The position numbers were made by a program, and so were the translations under genes. From positions 2,910,001 to 2,974,000 of the forward strand of contig CP071032.1 of the NCBI GenBank assembly GCA_017134815.1: a DNA stretch of 64,000 nt, written 5' to 3'. Within the stretch, counting starts at the first letter, position 1. Every line of letters starts with the position of its first letter. The stretch comes from Lentisphaerota bacterium. GTDB taxonomy: Bacteria > Verrucomicrobiota > Lentisphaeria > Victivallales > Victivallaceae. The notes under the pieces are model-generated. The model ran no database searches and was not told where the DNA came from. It worked only from the letters and a program-made list of their open reading frames with translations. Below are positions 16,637-25,354 of this stretch, in pieces.

Positions 16637-17488
16637 TCAGCCAATGAAGTCAGCAACAAGATGATTGAATTTTTCAGGATTCTCAATGAACATGAAATGC
16701 CTACCACCTTCCTCCTTTTCAAATATCTCAAGCCGGGAATCTGATATATGCTCGTGCAGCCAAACCTGAGACCTCCAGGGCATTTGGCTGTCTCTTGCAC
16801 CGATTATCAGCACAGGTATATTTATACGCTTTACTACATCTCTCCAGTCCAGAGCAATATTTGTTTCATACAGCAAGTCAGCAGCTAAGTTTCGAGGCAT
16901 TTTACAGTTCTGCTGAATAATCCAGTCTATTTGCTCTTTGGGGAAGTCATGTGGAAACATTTTACCGATTAATTCTCTTGTATAACTTTCATCATAGTCA
17001 TTTCTGATTCTTTTAACCACTTCAAACAGGTTCTCCAAAGTAAAAAGAATTCCAAATTGCTCAGCCTCTTTCCCGAGAGATACCTGTAAAAAAGCGTTAA
17101 AAGGGGTTTCGTCAACAAAAATTAACTTTGAAAGTTGCTTGCCGCCAAAAAGATCCCAGTAACTCCAGATTACACAACATCCCATGGAGTGCCCCAAAAG
17201 ATTAACATCATTCAGCTCAAGCTCGGTAAGCAAGTTATGTAGATCAACAGCCAGCCTGGACATTCTATAGCCATAATCGGGCTTTTCTGAATCCCCATGT
17301 CCTCTGTAGTCCAATGCAATTACTCGATAGCTGGATGATAATTTCTCTATTTGATATTTGTATTGCTCTGCGGTTTGTGACCAGCCGGGAAGCATTATCA
17401 GCGGCTTGCCTTTGCCTGCTTCAATATAATGAAGTTTGACTCCGTCATTAGTTTTAAAAAACTTTGATAGATAAGACATAGTATTCAT
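16637..17488 (-). CDS. Alpha/beta hydrolase
   Basis: 283 residues of a cytoplasmic alpha/beta-hydrolase fold protein. KLHYIEAGKGKPLIMLPG carries the oxyanion-side loop. GHSMG near residue 100 is the nucleophile elbow. The acid lies in VLIIGARDSQMP and the His in GGRHFMF close to the C-terminus. The family includes esterases, haloperoxidase-like proteins and C-C hydrolases, and the substrate is unknown. A GGGGGG run precedes the first ATG by five bases. No partner genes are adjacent. Confidence 0.85.
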   Translation of the reverse strand: MNTMSYLSKFFKTNDGVKLHYIEAGKGKPLIMLPGWSQTAEQYKYQIEKLSSSYRVIALDYRGHGDSEKPDYGYRMSRLAVDLHNLLTELELNDVNLLGHSMGCCVIWSYWDLFGGKQLSKLIFVDETPFNAFLQVSLGKEAEQFGILFTLENLFEVVKRIRNDYDESYTRELIGKMFPHDFPKEQIDWIIQQNCKMPRNLAADLLYETNIALDWRDVVKRINIPVLIIGARDSQMPWRSQVWLHEHISDSRLEIFEKEEGGRHFMFIENPEKFNHLVADFIG

Positions 17489-17861
17489 AAAAGCCCCCCT
17501 TCATGGTGTAATTCCAGTCTTCATAATAAGAATAATATATAAGCATAATCTGCCTGGGTTAATAGAACTCAGGCCACGTTTGCGTTCAAGTTTTAATTCT
17601 ATTATCTGACTGCCATGTTTGAGTTTTCAGGAAGAAGAAAATAGTAATGCAGCTGCAGGTTAATTGGTTTTTGCTCCCTGTTTAGATATTGTTAAAAGTT
17701 ATTATAAAGTTTGAACCCTCTGCATTTTCAGTATATGCTACATATGGCTAATATTTATTACATATTTTTTTAAGCTTAAAAGTGAATTTTTGTTTTGATA
17801 AAATGTAACAGGATAAATATTGGGTTTTTGAGTCATTAAATCATTTCAGCGGGAGTAAATT

Positions 17862-19016
17862 ATGAAAAGAGCGTTATTAACTGGATTTCTACTGACTTCA
17901 CTTACAGTTTTTGCCGGCACCCTGATTTCTGCAAGTATTCCTCTTCGGTCTGTCAGTTTTGACAGTTCATCGGGAGTGTATACTGCCGGTGATAATATAA
18001 CATGCCTTGGCCGTAGTGACGCTACCGGGAGAATGAACTGGGAAGGCACTGGAATTGCCGTAAATGTAAAAGGTACTGCGTTTGAGTTTACTGTAAAACC
18101 AGATAATAATCTGCTGCCCGTAAACTACTGCGTATTTGTTGACGGCAGTCAGAATTCCACTTTTACTATCCCACAGGGAGTTCCCAGCAAGACTGTCAGT
18201 GTGTCATTGCCGGATAACGGGAACCCTGTTCACCATGTAGAAGTTTTCAAGGCTTCGGAAGCAAGTATAGACAGTGAGACCTTCAGTGTTACTTCAAGTT
18301 CAAATATAGTACAGCCTTCAAAAGCATATAAGATTTCTTATTATGGCGATTCAATTACTGCCGGATTTATTGACGATAATAACAGGCCGCCCAACTATGA
18401 TGGTTCTGCCGATCTGCCCATAAGCTACTCTTTTAAAACCACACAGGCGTTAAACAAGGCTTTATGTCCTCATTTGACAGTGAAAGCATTTAACGCTAGC
18501 TATATCGCTTTGTCCGGAATTGGAGTCGCAAAATCACTTCCCAGCTGGAACGGGCACACTATGTTTGATTACTTTCAGCAGGCGGTCTACCAGAAAGGTC
18601 CTTCAATCACAAATGAAAACGCGGATATTGTTGTTGTTAATATCGGCACAAATGACATAATTGCCAGGTGTGATGCTCAAAGCTATCAGACAAAACTTCT
18701 TGAGTTTCTCGAAAAACTGGGCAGCATGAATACTAATGCTCATATTTTTGTGACTATCTGGGGAATGTTTGATTTAAAAAATCAAAACCCGGATTTTTAC
18801 AGCGCTTTGAAAGCTGCTGTAGAACAGTATAAACCTGTTCAAAGTGAAAAGGTGTATTTTGTTGAGCCTTACTGGTCAGCTTCCGGGGTAGCCGCAAAGC
18901 ACCCAAGCGAAAAATTTGCTCAGGAATTCGCTGATTATCTAAAAAATAAAATTGTGAGCAACCTGCCGCCAAGCATTGAGCTGCCGGCTTCATCTGCAAC
19001 GAGCAGTTCTCTGTAA
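17862..19016 (+). CDS. Secreted SGNH esterase, carbohydrate esterase family 2-like
   Basis: 384 residues with a signal peptide (1 to about 25). An N-terminal beta-sandwich (about 30-145, MNWEGTGIAVNVKGTAF) is followed by an SGNH hydrolase domain. Block I is YYGDSITAGF, block III NIGTNDI, and the C-terminal block is HPSEKFAQEFADYL. This two-domain order matches CE2 acetyl-xylan or gluco-oligosaccharide deacetylases, which fits a xylose-using neighbourhood (xylB, xylR and xylA lie just downstream). A GGGAG ribosome site precedes the ATG. The C-terminus is a Ser/Ala-rich tail. Confidence 0.85.
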   Translation: MKRALLTGFLLTSLTVFAGTLISASIPLRSVSFDSSSGVYTAGDNITCLGRSDATGRMNWEGTGIAVNVKGTAFEFTVKPDNNLLPVNYCVFVDGSQNSTFTIPQGVPSKTVSVSLPDNGNPVHHVEVFKASEASIDSETFSVTSSSNIVQPSKAYKISYYGDSITAGFIDDNNRPPNYDGSADLPISYSFKTTQALNKALCPHLTVKAFNASYIALSGIGVAKSLPSWNGHTMFDYFQQAVYQKGPSITNENADIVVVNIGTNDIIARCDAQSYQTKLLEFLEKLGSMNTNAHIFVTIWGMFDLKNQNPDFYSALKAAVEQYKPVQSEKVYFVEPYWSASGVAAKHPSEKFAQEFADYLKNKIVSNLPPSIELPASSATSSSL

Positions 19017-19025
19017 TTATAGAGG

Positions 19026-19094
19026 CAAAAAAAATCTCCCGATTGGGGAATCGGGAGATCAGCAAAAGGAGGAGAGAGAGGAAACATTCTGATT
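19026..19094 (-). ncRNA. Putative CU-rich small RNA, copy A
   Basis: Read on the minus strand, AGAATGTTTCCTCTCTCTCC starts at 19090, continues TCCTTTTGCTGA, and runs into the hairpin ATCTCCCGATT-CCCC-AATCGGGAGAT followed by eight T. Upstream are TTGAAC (19126-19121) and TCTACA (19101-19096), spaced 19 bases. The same promoter-like, leader and hairpin arrangement recurs at 35006-35098. The leader contains CCTCCTTTT, complementary to ribosome binding sites. It may instead be only the terminator region of the xylB transcript. Confidence 0.5.
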
Positions 19095-19214
19095 TTGTAG
19101 ACTGAGATATCAGTTGAAATGTTCAATAACTTTTTCAGTTAAGACCTGATTTAACATTAATCTAACATTTCTCAGCATTACTCATCTGGCGACTGGCATG
19201 GCTTGAAAGTTTGA

Positions 19215-20768
19215 TCAGCCTGTCACGCTTTGCTCAAAATTCCTGTAAGTCTCTACGGCATCTGCGTAGATATCTTTTGTTTCGGCATTTGGCTGCTCAA
19301 TTTTAGTTGCTGCTGTGAAAAGATTACTGAGTTCTACAAAACTTATCTCGCTGCAGGCCTGTGCAGCCCGCATGGCGGCGCCGAGCCCGGCAGAGTTACT
19401 GACGGCGAACTTTTCGACCGGGCACTGAAAAACATCTGCGATTATCTGAGTCAACGCTGCTGAGTCTGAAGCACCCCCGGTTATACGGATTCTGTCAAAC
19501 CGCCCCAGCCACTCAGAGTGGATCTTGAAACTGTAAACCTGTGACTCCAGTATAGCGCGTGCCAGTTCGGCCTTTTCACCTTGTCCGTTGCAGAAAGCTT
19601 CAGAACCCTGATATTTTACTTGAGCAGAGAGCCGCAGCGGGGTGCTTTCCGGGACGAAGTGCGGCAGGAGCATATTGTTGTTATTACCGGGCCGGGTTTG
19701 CTGGAGAACAACTTTATCAAACTCGTCCCAGCTGAGTTGACAGCGGTCTTTGATTTTCTCTCTGGCCAGTGAGCCATTGGTAAAGCAGCTCAGGCTCATA
19801 AAACCGCCGGCCGGGTTGCCAAATACATGCCCACAGCCTTCAGGGTCAGTTTTATAGTCGCTCATGGCAGCAAAAATAGTATCACTGGTTCCCAGACTTA
19901 TTACCGCTGTACCGGGATTAAAGGCGCCGCAGCCAATAAGGCTGCTGGGGTTATCGCCAGACCAGACATTCACTGGAATGCCTGCCGGCAAGCCGTATTT
20001 TTCAAAATATGGTGCCAGTTTACCGGCAATCCGGGTTGATGGAACTGCTGGCGGCAGTTTCTTTATTAAACCGGGAGCAGTGTATTCAGCTATCTCAGGA
20101 ATCCAGTCGCCATGCTGCATGTCCAGCAGATTCATGCCGGCCCCATCTCCGAAATCAATCGGTGCGCTGTGCCCGATCAGCAGGGAACACATGAAGGAAC
20201 TTACAAGATGGATTATTAATGTTTCCGCGTATTTTTGGGGAAACTCCTTATAAAATTTCCTGATTTGCGGCCCGGTAAAGCGTTCTATTGGTGGTGAGCC
20301 GGTGCGTTCGCTGATTTCATTACCAAACCTGGAATACAATTCTGCGCATTCTGCAGAAGTGCTCCGATCCATCCAGACAGGCGATGTTTCCCGGCTGAAG
20401 CAGTCTTTCAACTGCTCTTCAAGCGTGCAGTTCCGGTCAAGCCCCGACAATGTCTGTTCAAATTCAGCGTTGAGATAAACTGAGCCGTGCTGCTGGCCGG
20501 AGCCGCTGATGCCGCAAATTTTTTCCACTGGGATATTTGCATTTTGCAGTTTGCCTAAAATCATGTCCAGAGCTGCAGCCCATAGCAATGGCGGGGTAAG
20601 TACGTGCAGCGGGTCTGAAGATTCGAGGAAACCGCCTGGGCACCGATATTCCGGCAGGTCACGACCGAAGTTGATATCCGAAGAATGCACGACGCTGCCG
20701 CTGTCCGTGTCAATAACGGTTGCTTTGAGACTTTGAGTACTGCAGTCGAGGCCAAGATATAAACCCAT
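19215..20768 (-). CDS. xylB: Xylulokinase (FGGY family)
   Basis: 517-residue FGGY carbohydrate kinase that phosphorylates D-xylulose to xylulose-5-phosphate. GLDCSTQSLKATVID is the N-terminal phosphate-binding start, ISGSGQQHG the sugar-site strand, GDNPSSLIGCGAFNPG the hinge and ITGGASDSAALTQIIADVF the C-terminal adenosine motif. SPVWMDRSTSAECAEL and ERFTGPQIRKFY resemble the eukaryote-type xylulokinase branch. The start is set at the ATG at 20768 because GGGAG lies 6 bases upstream; a longer in-frame start at 20798 has none. It lies downstream of xylR on the same strand, likely as xylR-xylB. Confidence 0.92.
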   Translation of the reverse strand: MGLYLGLDCSTQSLKATVIDTDSGSVVHSSDINFGRDLPEYRCPGGFLESSDPLHVLTPPLLWAAALDMILGKLQNANIPVEKICGISGSGQQHGSVYLNAEFEQTLSGLDRNCTLEEQLKDCFSRETSPVWMDRSTSAECAELYSRFGNEISERTGSPPIERFTGPQIRKFYKEFPQKYAETLIIHLVSSFMCSLLIGHSAPIDFGDGAGMNLLDMQHGDWIPEIAEYTAPGLIKKLPPAVPSTRIAGKLAPYFEKYGLPAGIPVNVWSGDNPSSLIGCGAFNPGTAVISLGTSDTIFAAMSDYKTDPEGCGHVFGNPAGGFMSLSCFTNGSLAREKIKDRCQLSWDEFDKVVLQQTRPGNNNNMLLPHFVPESTPLRLSAQVKYQGSEAFCNGQGEKAELARAILESQVYSFKIHSEWLGRFDRIRITGGASDSAALTQIIADVFQCPVEKFAVSNSAGLGAAMRAAQACSEISFVELSNLFTAATKIEQPNAETKDIYADAVETYRNFEQSVTG

Positions 20769-20863
20769 AATTAGCTCCCGGATTTGATTTTTTGACAATA
20801 TACATTTGAATGGGTGGCTGATACCTTGACAATATCACAAAATTTGCGGGCTTTTATTTCAAT

Positions 20864-21751
20864 CTAAGATTTTTGGCGGTACTGGCGCGGTGAAACGCCG
20901 TAGATTTGCTTGAACTTTTTTGAGAAGTAGTTGGAATCTTTGAAGCCGTGCTCAAAGGCGATTTCCGATATTGAGGAGTTACCGGAACGCAAGTCGTCTG
21001 CGGCTCGGCGCAATCTGAGTTTGATGACGTAATCAATCGGCGAAACTCCTGTTGCCATTTTGAATAATATCAGCAAATTGCTTGGAGACATTCCGGCCAG
21101 TTTAGCAATATCGGCCAGTTTCCAGGGTTTTGAGTGTTTACGTTCCAGCTTGCTGATGACATTGGCTATCCTGACCAGAGCGGCAGTACGGGGCGATGCC
21201 GCTTTGTCATATTGACGTGATATGTAGACTATCAGCTCCAGCAGCAGGCTGAAAAGCGCTGCCTCAAACCCGGGGTTGCGGCTGGTGGTTTCCTCAAGCA
21301 TTCTTCTGGATATGGTTTCGACATGCGCAAGTCCGGACGGTGTCAAGTGCAGTCGATGTTTGAAATTACGACGCTCCGGCCAGTTCGGTTCAAGTTCAAA
21401 GATAATATTGTAACCGGGAATGCGCCGCAGCCAGTCCGCGGCCAGCGGCAGTCTCGAGGCGTCATACATGACATTAATTTGGCTCAATGACTCTCTACTT
21501 TTAAAATAGTGTTTGCTGAAGCCTTGAATGAGAAATACATCGCCGGCAGCAACCGGGTATTCAATGTTGTTTACAACCTGAACTCCACTGCCCTCAGTAA
21601 TGATTACCAGTTCAGAAAAATCGTGGTAATGGCGGGTTTCCGTCAGGTCATAAGGATGCTGCGGACCGCTGCCGGCCGGAACGCGCTTGACGGTGACAGG
21701 AAAGCCGGCAGGACTGAAATAGTGTTTTCCAAAAGCTTTTGCGGATTTCAT
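20864..21751 (-). CDS. AraC-family transcriptional regulator of xylose genes
   Basis: 295 residues. An N-terminal cupin sensing domain (HYHDFSELVIITEGSG, YPVAAGDVFLIQGFSKHYF) is followed by a C-terminal AraC double helix-turn-helix (WKLADIAKLAGMSPSNLL and ISEIAFEHGFKDSNYFSKKF). It probably senses a pentose and controls the divergent xylA and its own operon with xylB, a role inferred from position. The ORF extends to a TTG at 21808, but the ATG at 21751 begins the conserved part and is preferred. Repeated TTGAGATTTAA motifs in the xylR-xylA intergenic region are candidate binding sites. Confidence 0.88.
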   Translation of the reverse strand: MKSAKAFGKHYFSPAGFPVTVKRVPAGSGPQHPYDLTETRHYHDFSELVIITEGSGVQVVNNIEYPVAAGDVFLIQGFSKHYFKSRESLSQINVMYDASRLPLAADWLRRIPGYNIIFELEPNWPERRNFKHRLHLTPSGLAHVETISRRMLEETTSRNPGFEAALFSLLLELIVYISRQYDKAASPRTAALVRIANVISKLERKHSKPWKLADIAKLAGMSPSNLLILFKMATGVSPIDYVIKLRLRRAADDLRSGNSSISEIAFEHGFKDSNYFSKKFKQIYGVSPRQYRQKS

Positions 21752-21788
21752 TGCGGTTTTCTCTGATCTTTTTTGTGATATATTACAG

Positions 21789-21876
21789 GTAATTTGAGAT
21801 TTAATCAAGGATTAAATTTCATAACACCCGTAATTTGAAGATGTGAAGAGATATTTTTGCAGATTGAGATTTAACC
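21789..21876. promoter_or_regulatory. Direct-repeat candidate operator between xylR and xylA
   Basis: TTGAGATTTAATC (21794-21806) recurs as TTGAGATTTAACC (21864-21876), exactly 70 bases apart on the same strand. A related GTAATTTGA occurs at 21789 and 21830. AraC-type activators bind direct repeats, so these may be sites for the adjacent regulator. Confidence 0.5.
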
Positions 21877-21898
21877 ACTGAAATGAGGCTTGGACATT

Positions 21899-23206
21899 AT
21901 GGAATACTTTCCTGAAGTAAAAAAAGTGAGTTTCGAAGGTAAAGATTCAAAAAACCCTCTGACCTTTAAATACTATGATCCGGACCGACTGATTCTCGGC
22001 AAAAAAATGAAAGATCATCTGCGTTTTGCGGTAGCTTACTGGCATACCCTTAAGGGGGTTGGCAGTGATATGTTTGGAGCCGGTTCCTGGAAGCGCCCAT
22101 GGGAGACTGTATCTGACCCGATGCGGCGTGCGGAAGAAACCTTGTATGCTGCTTTTGAGTTTTTTACCAAGCTCGGGGTTGATTACTACTGCTTCCATGA
22201 CCGGGATATCGCGCCTGAGGGGCAGAATTTTTCAGAATCATGCAAAAATCTGGATTATATTGTCAAAGTTGCCAGAAAGCTGCAAAATGATTCCGGAATT
22301 AAACTTTTATGGGGGACCGCAAACTGTTTTTCTAATCCGAGGTATACACATGGCGCCGGTACCAATCCCGATCCCAAGGTATTCGCTTATGCCTGTGCTC
22401 AGGTGAAGCACGCCATGGAAGCCACTCAGGAGCTTGGCGGCGAGAACTATGTTTTCTGGGGCGGCCGTGAAGGCTACGAAACCCTGTTAAATACAAATTA
22501 CGCACTTGAACAGGAGCTCTTTGCCCGCTTTCTGCAGATGGCGGTTGACTATAAAAGAGAATTAGGTTTTGATGGTACTTTGCTCATCGAACCTAAGCCG
22601 AAAGAACCTACCAAGCACCAGTATGACTTTGATTCGGCTACTGTGCTCGGGTTCCTGCGCCAGTATAACCTGCAGGATGAGTTCAAGCTGAATATTGAAG
22701 CCAATCACGCGACCCTTGCCGGTCATACCTTCCAGCATGAGCTGACCGTTGCCGCCGCTGCCGGGGCTCTTGGCAGTGTCGATGCCAATACCGGCGACAT
22801 GCTGCTGGGCTGGGATACTGATCAGTTCCCGACCAATATTTATGATGCTGTTTACGCCATGCTGGTTATACAGCAGGCGGGCGGCTTTACTACCGGCGGT
22901 TTAAATTTTGATGCCAAAGCCCGTCGTGGTTCGGTGGACGGTCTTGATCTTTTCTACGGGCACATCGCCGCAATGGACACTTTTGCCCGCGGTCTGCTGA
23001 TTGCTGTCAAGATTATTGAAGATAGTATGCTGGAACAGTTTATTGCTGACAGGTATGCCGGTTATAATTCCGGTTTCGGGGCCAAGGTGCTGGCCGGAAA
23101 AGCTGATTTCAGACAGGCCGAAGTCCTTGTAACTGCCAACGAAGAGCCGGTACCGGCGAGCGGCAGACAGGAATATCTCGAAAACCTCATAAATTCATAT
23201 ATTTAA
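21899..23206 (+). CDS. xylA: Xylose isomerase
   Basis: 435-residue class II xylose isomerase converting D-xylose to D-xylulose. It begins MEYFPEVKKVSFEGKDSKNP, as in the family. Visible signatures are CFHDRDIAPEG, FWGGREGYETLLN, LIEPKPKEPTKHQYD (metal ligand Glu and the catalytic Lys region), NIEANHATLAGHTF and LLGWDTDQFP, covering the two-metal site. The ORF could open at a TTG at 21890, but GAGG lies 10 bases before the ATG at 21899, which is taken as the start. It is divergent from xylR-xylB, so isomerase and kinase form a complete entry route into the pentose phosphate pathway. Confidence 0.97.
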   Translation: MEYFPEVKKVSFEGKDSKNPLTFKYYDPDRLILGKKMKDHLRFAVAYWHTLKGVGSDMFGAGSWKRPWETVSDPMRRAEETLYAAFEFFTKLGVDYYCFHDRDIAPEGQNFSESCKNLDYIVKVARKLQNDSGIKLLWGTANCFSNPRYTHGAGTNPDPKVFAYACAQVKHAMEATQELGGENYVFWGGREGYETLLNTNYALEQELFARFLQMAVDYKRELGFDGTLLIEPKPKEPTKHQYDFDSATVLGFLRQYNLQDEFKLNIEANHATLAGHTFQHELTVAAAAGALGSVDANTGDMLLGWDTDQFPTNIYDAVYAMLVIQQAGGFTTGGLNFDAKARRGSVDGLDLFYGHIAAMDTFARGLLIAVKIIEDSMLEQFIADRYAGYNSGFGAKVLAGKADFRQAEVLVTANEEPVPASGRQEYLENLINSYI

Positions 23207-23225
23207 ACTACAGCCACTTCTTGCC

Positions 23226-23243
23226 GGGGGCTGGGAAGCCCCC
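23226..23243. other. Hairpin between convergent xylA and serA
   Basis: GGGGGCT-GGGA-AGCCCCC forms a 7-bp GC-rich stem. There is no T-tract on either strand, so it is only a candidate termination or barrier structure for the two converging transcripts. Confidence 0.45.
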
Positions 23244-23257
23244 TCGAAAGAAAGTGT

Positions 23258-24835
23258 TCAGTCAGCTTTGTATGAGAATTGAAAAGCGGCGCTGGCATTT
23301 ACGCTGTTCTTAATTTTATCAAGCAGCATTTCAGGAATTTCGACGTTGGTTTTAATCACAGCCAGAGAATTACCAGCTTTCAGATCCTGCGGAGCTCGCA
23401 GATCGAGAATATTTATGTTTTTTTCGCCGAGGATACTGGCAATTTTACCGATTACTCCCGGTTCGTCGGTATATTCGACAAACAGGTTGTGCCCGGTTGG
23501 TTCCAGATACAGTTTGTCAAAGTTTTTTAAACGGGATACCATCAGGTTGTTTTCAGTGATGGTGCCGCGTACACTGGCTTTTATGATAACGCCGTTGCCG
23601 GCAAACAGGTCGATGGTCATGGACTGACCGTAATCCTTGGTTGAATCAATTTCCCGGTTTATCAGTTCAATACCGCGTGATTCCAGAAAAGACTGCGCGT
23701 CGGAGGCGTCCTGGAACAGTTCGAATTCTGAAGATATGGCCGCAGTGATTGGAGCTGTCATCCATTTGGCGTACTGGCTGAGCTCACCATAGAAGCTGGT
23801 TTCAATTTTTGTGGGATGCTTGGCTTTTCCAAGATAGCCGTGAGCTACCTTAGTCAATACATATGCCAGGTGCTGATAGGCTTCATCCAGTCCATCAGGA
23901 ATACCTTTGTTGACTACACAGTTTGTAATGCCCTCTTCAAAGAAGTCTATAGTCTGTTCGGCTGCCCGTCTGGCGGCATTGAAGTTTGCTTCTCTGGTGC
24001 TGGCGCCAAGGTGCGGCAGCATGATGTCGGCAATGTCGGCAACTGTTTTATCGCCGGCTGCGTCTTTGGGATAAACATCATTCAGAAACAGCAGGTTTTT
24101 CTCTGCTTTAACCGCCCGCAGGTCAGCTTCGTCAATAATTCCTGCCCGGGCGCAGTTAATCAAAGCCGCACCGTCTTTCATAGACGCAAGCAGTGAGCGG
24201 TTGATCATGCCGCGGGTTTCGTCATTTTCCGGAATATGCAGTGAGACGAAGTCAGCTTTTGCAAAAATATCCTCAACAGAACAGAGTTCAACTCCGCATT
24301 TTTCCGCCAGAGCAGGGGATATCATTGGATCATAGCCCAGGATTTTCATTTCGAAACCTTCAAGCCGCTTGATCAGCAGGCGTCCGATGTTACCCAGCCC
24401 GATGATGCCGATGGTCTTGCTGGTCAATTCGCGCCCCATGAAATTTTTCTTTTCCCATTTTCCGGCCCGGGTGGAGGTGTCGGCTGGAACAACATTGCGA
24501 TATCCGGCCAGCATCAAAGCAACAACCTCCTCGGCAACTGCATTTGAGTTCGCTCCGGGAGTATTCATGACATCAATGTTTTTACGGCGGGCATATTTAG
24601 TGTCAATAGTATTGTAGCCAGCCCCGGCGCGGACTACCAGTTTCAGTGCCGGCAGGGAGTCAATAATTTCCGGAGTTACTTTTTCACTGCGGACAATAAG
24701 TACTTCCGTATCGGAATGTTCTTTAATGAGCTCATCAAGCGACAATTCGGCATTTTGCACCACCTGGTAACCTTTTTCAGTAAGTAACGCTGCGGCAAAT
24801 TTATCCAGTTTTGTAGGTATGAGTACCTTTCTCAT
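23258..24835 (-). CDS. serA: D-3-phosphoglycerate dehydrogenase
   Basis: 525-residue long-form PGDH, the first step of serine synthesis, oxidising 3-phosphoglycerate with NAD. The order is a substrate domain (MRKVLIPTKLDKFAAALL), the NAD-binding motif GIIGLGNIGRLL, LINCARAGIIDEADL, the catalytic-His segment MLPHLGASTREA, an intervening ASB-type domain, and a C-terminal ACT domain (EYTDEPGVIGKIASILGEKN) that usually binds serine for feedback control. The start is set at the ATG at 24835, with AAAGGGAG upstream; a 56-residue N-terminal extension in the same frame has no family support. It converges on xylA. Confidence 0.94.
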   Translation of the reverse strand: MRKVLIPTKLDKFAAALLTEKGYQVVQNAELSLDELIKEHSDTEVLIVRSEKVTPEIIDSLPALKLVVRAGAGYNTIDTKYARRKNIDVMNTPGANSNAVAEEVVALMLAGYRNVVPADTSTRAGKWEKKNFMGRELTSKTIGIIGLGNIGRLLIKRLEGFEMKILGYDPMISPALAEKCGVELCSVEDIFAKADFVSLHIPENDETRGMINRSLLASMKDGAALINCARAGIIDEADLRAVKAEKNLLFLNDVYPKDAAGDKTVADIADIMLPHLGASTREANFNAARRAAEQTIDFFEEGITNCVVNKGIPDGLDEAYQHLAYVLTKVAHGYLGKAKHPTKIETSFYGELSQYAKWMTAPITAAISSEFELFQDASDAQSFLESRGIELINREIDSTKDYGQSMTIDLFAGNGVIIKASVRGTITENNLMVSRLKNFDKLYLEPTGHNLFVEYTDEPGVIGKIASILGEKNINILDLRAPQDLKAGNSLAVIKTNVEIPEMLLDKIKNSVNASAAFQFSYKAD

Positions 24836-25354
24836 AGCCAGACTCCCTTTGTTTGAGAAGTATTTGGAATGAACAGCGAAATCCGGCAGGCGGTGCGGTT
24901 TATGCTGCTCTTCCTGATTGTATGCTGTCATTTTATGTACAAGTGTATCCTTGCGGCTGACACCGTATTGCAATACGGTTTTACCTGTGCTTTCAGAATA
25001 CAAAAACGAATATTGGTTAAGGTCAAAAGTTCTAGAAATTTATCTCGTATAAATAATTTATGCAACTGGGAAAACAAAAAAATCTTGATGCGCATGGGGA
25101 TTTAAGTTCAAAATTTAATATTTTTTTATTAATAACTATGAATATTTATGTGGATTCATTTACACTGCAAGCAGAAATTTGAGCTTAAGTACCTGTGTTT
25201 TAACTTATTTGCTCTTTGCCGGAGATGTGGTCCAATTACCATATTAAGGTAAACTGCTAATTTATTGTTAAAAAAGTGTAAATTATGTTAAAATTTTTCT
25301 TTTTTATGCTATGTTACCAATTGATATTGAACTTTAGCATAAGCTGACATATAC
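24836..25354. other. Intergenic region between divergent serA and birA
   Basis: About 520 bases with no convincing gene. It contains the perfect 18-base palindrome at 24962-24979 and a strongly AT-rich stretch (25100-25340) likely to hold the birA promoter. A 78-codon ORF across 24869-25105 lacks a ribosome site and is not called. Confidence 0.5.
24962..24979. promoter_or_regulatory. Perfect 18-bp palindrome upstream of serA
   Basis: ACCGTATTGCAATACGGT reads identically on both strands and lies about 130 bases upstream of the serA start. Dimeric repressors bind sites of this shape. TTTT follows on the plus side, so a weak terminator-like hairpin is the alternative. Confidence 0.45.

Noticed and set aside
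24869..25105. 78-codon plus-strand ORF upstream of birA
   Set aside because: Lies over the serA leader and the palindrome, lacks a ribosome site and any recognisable motif.
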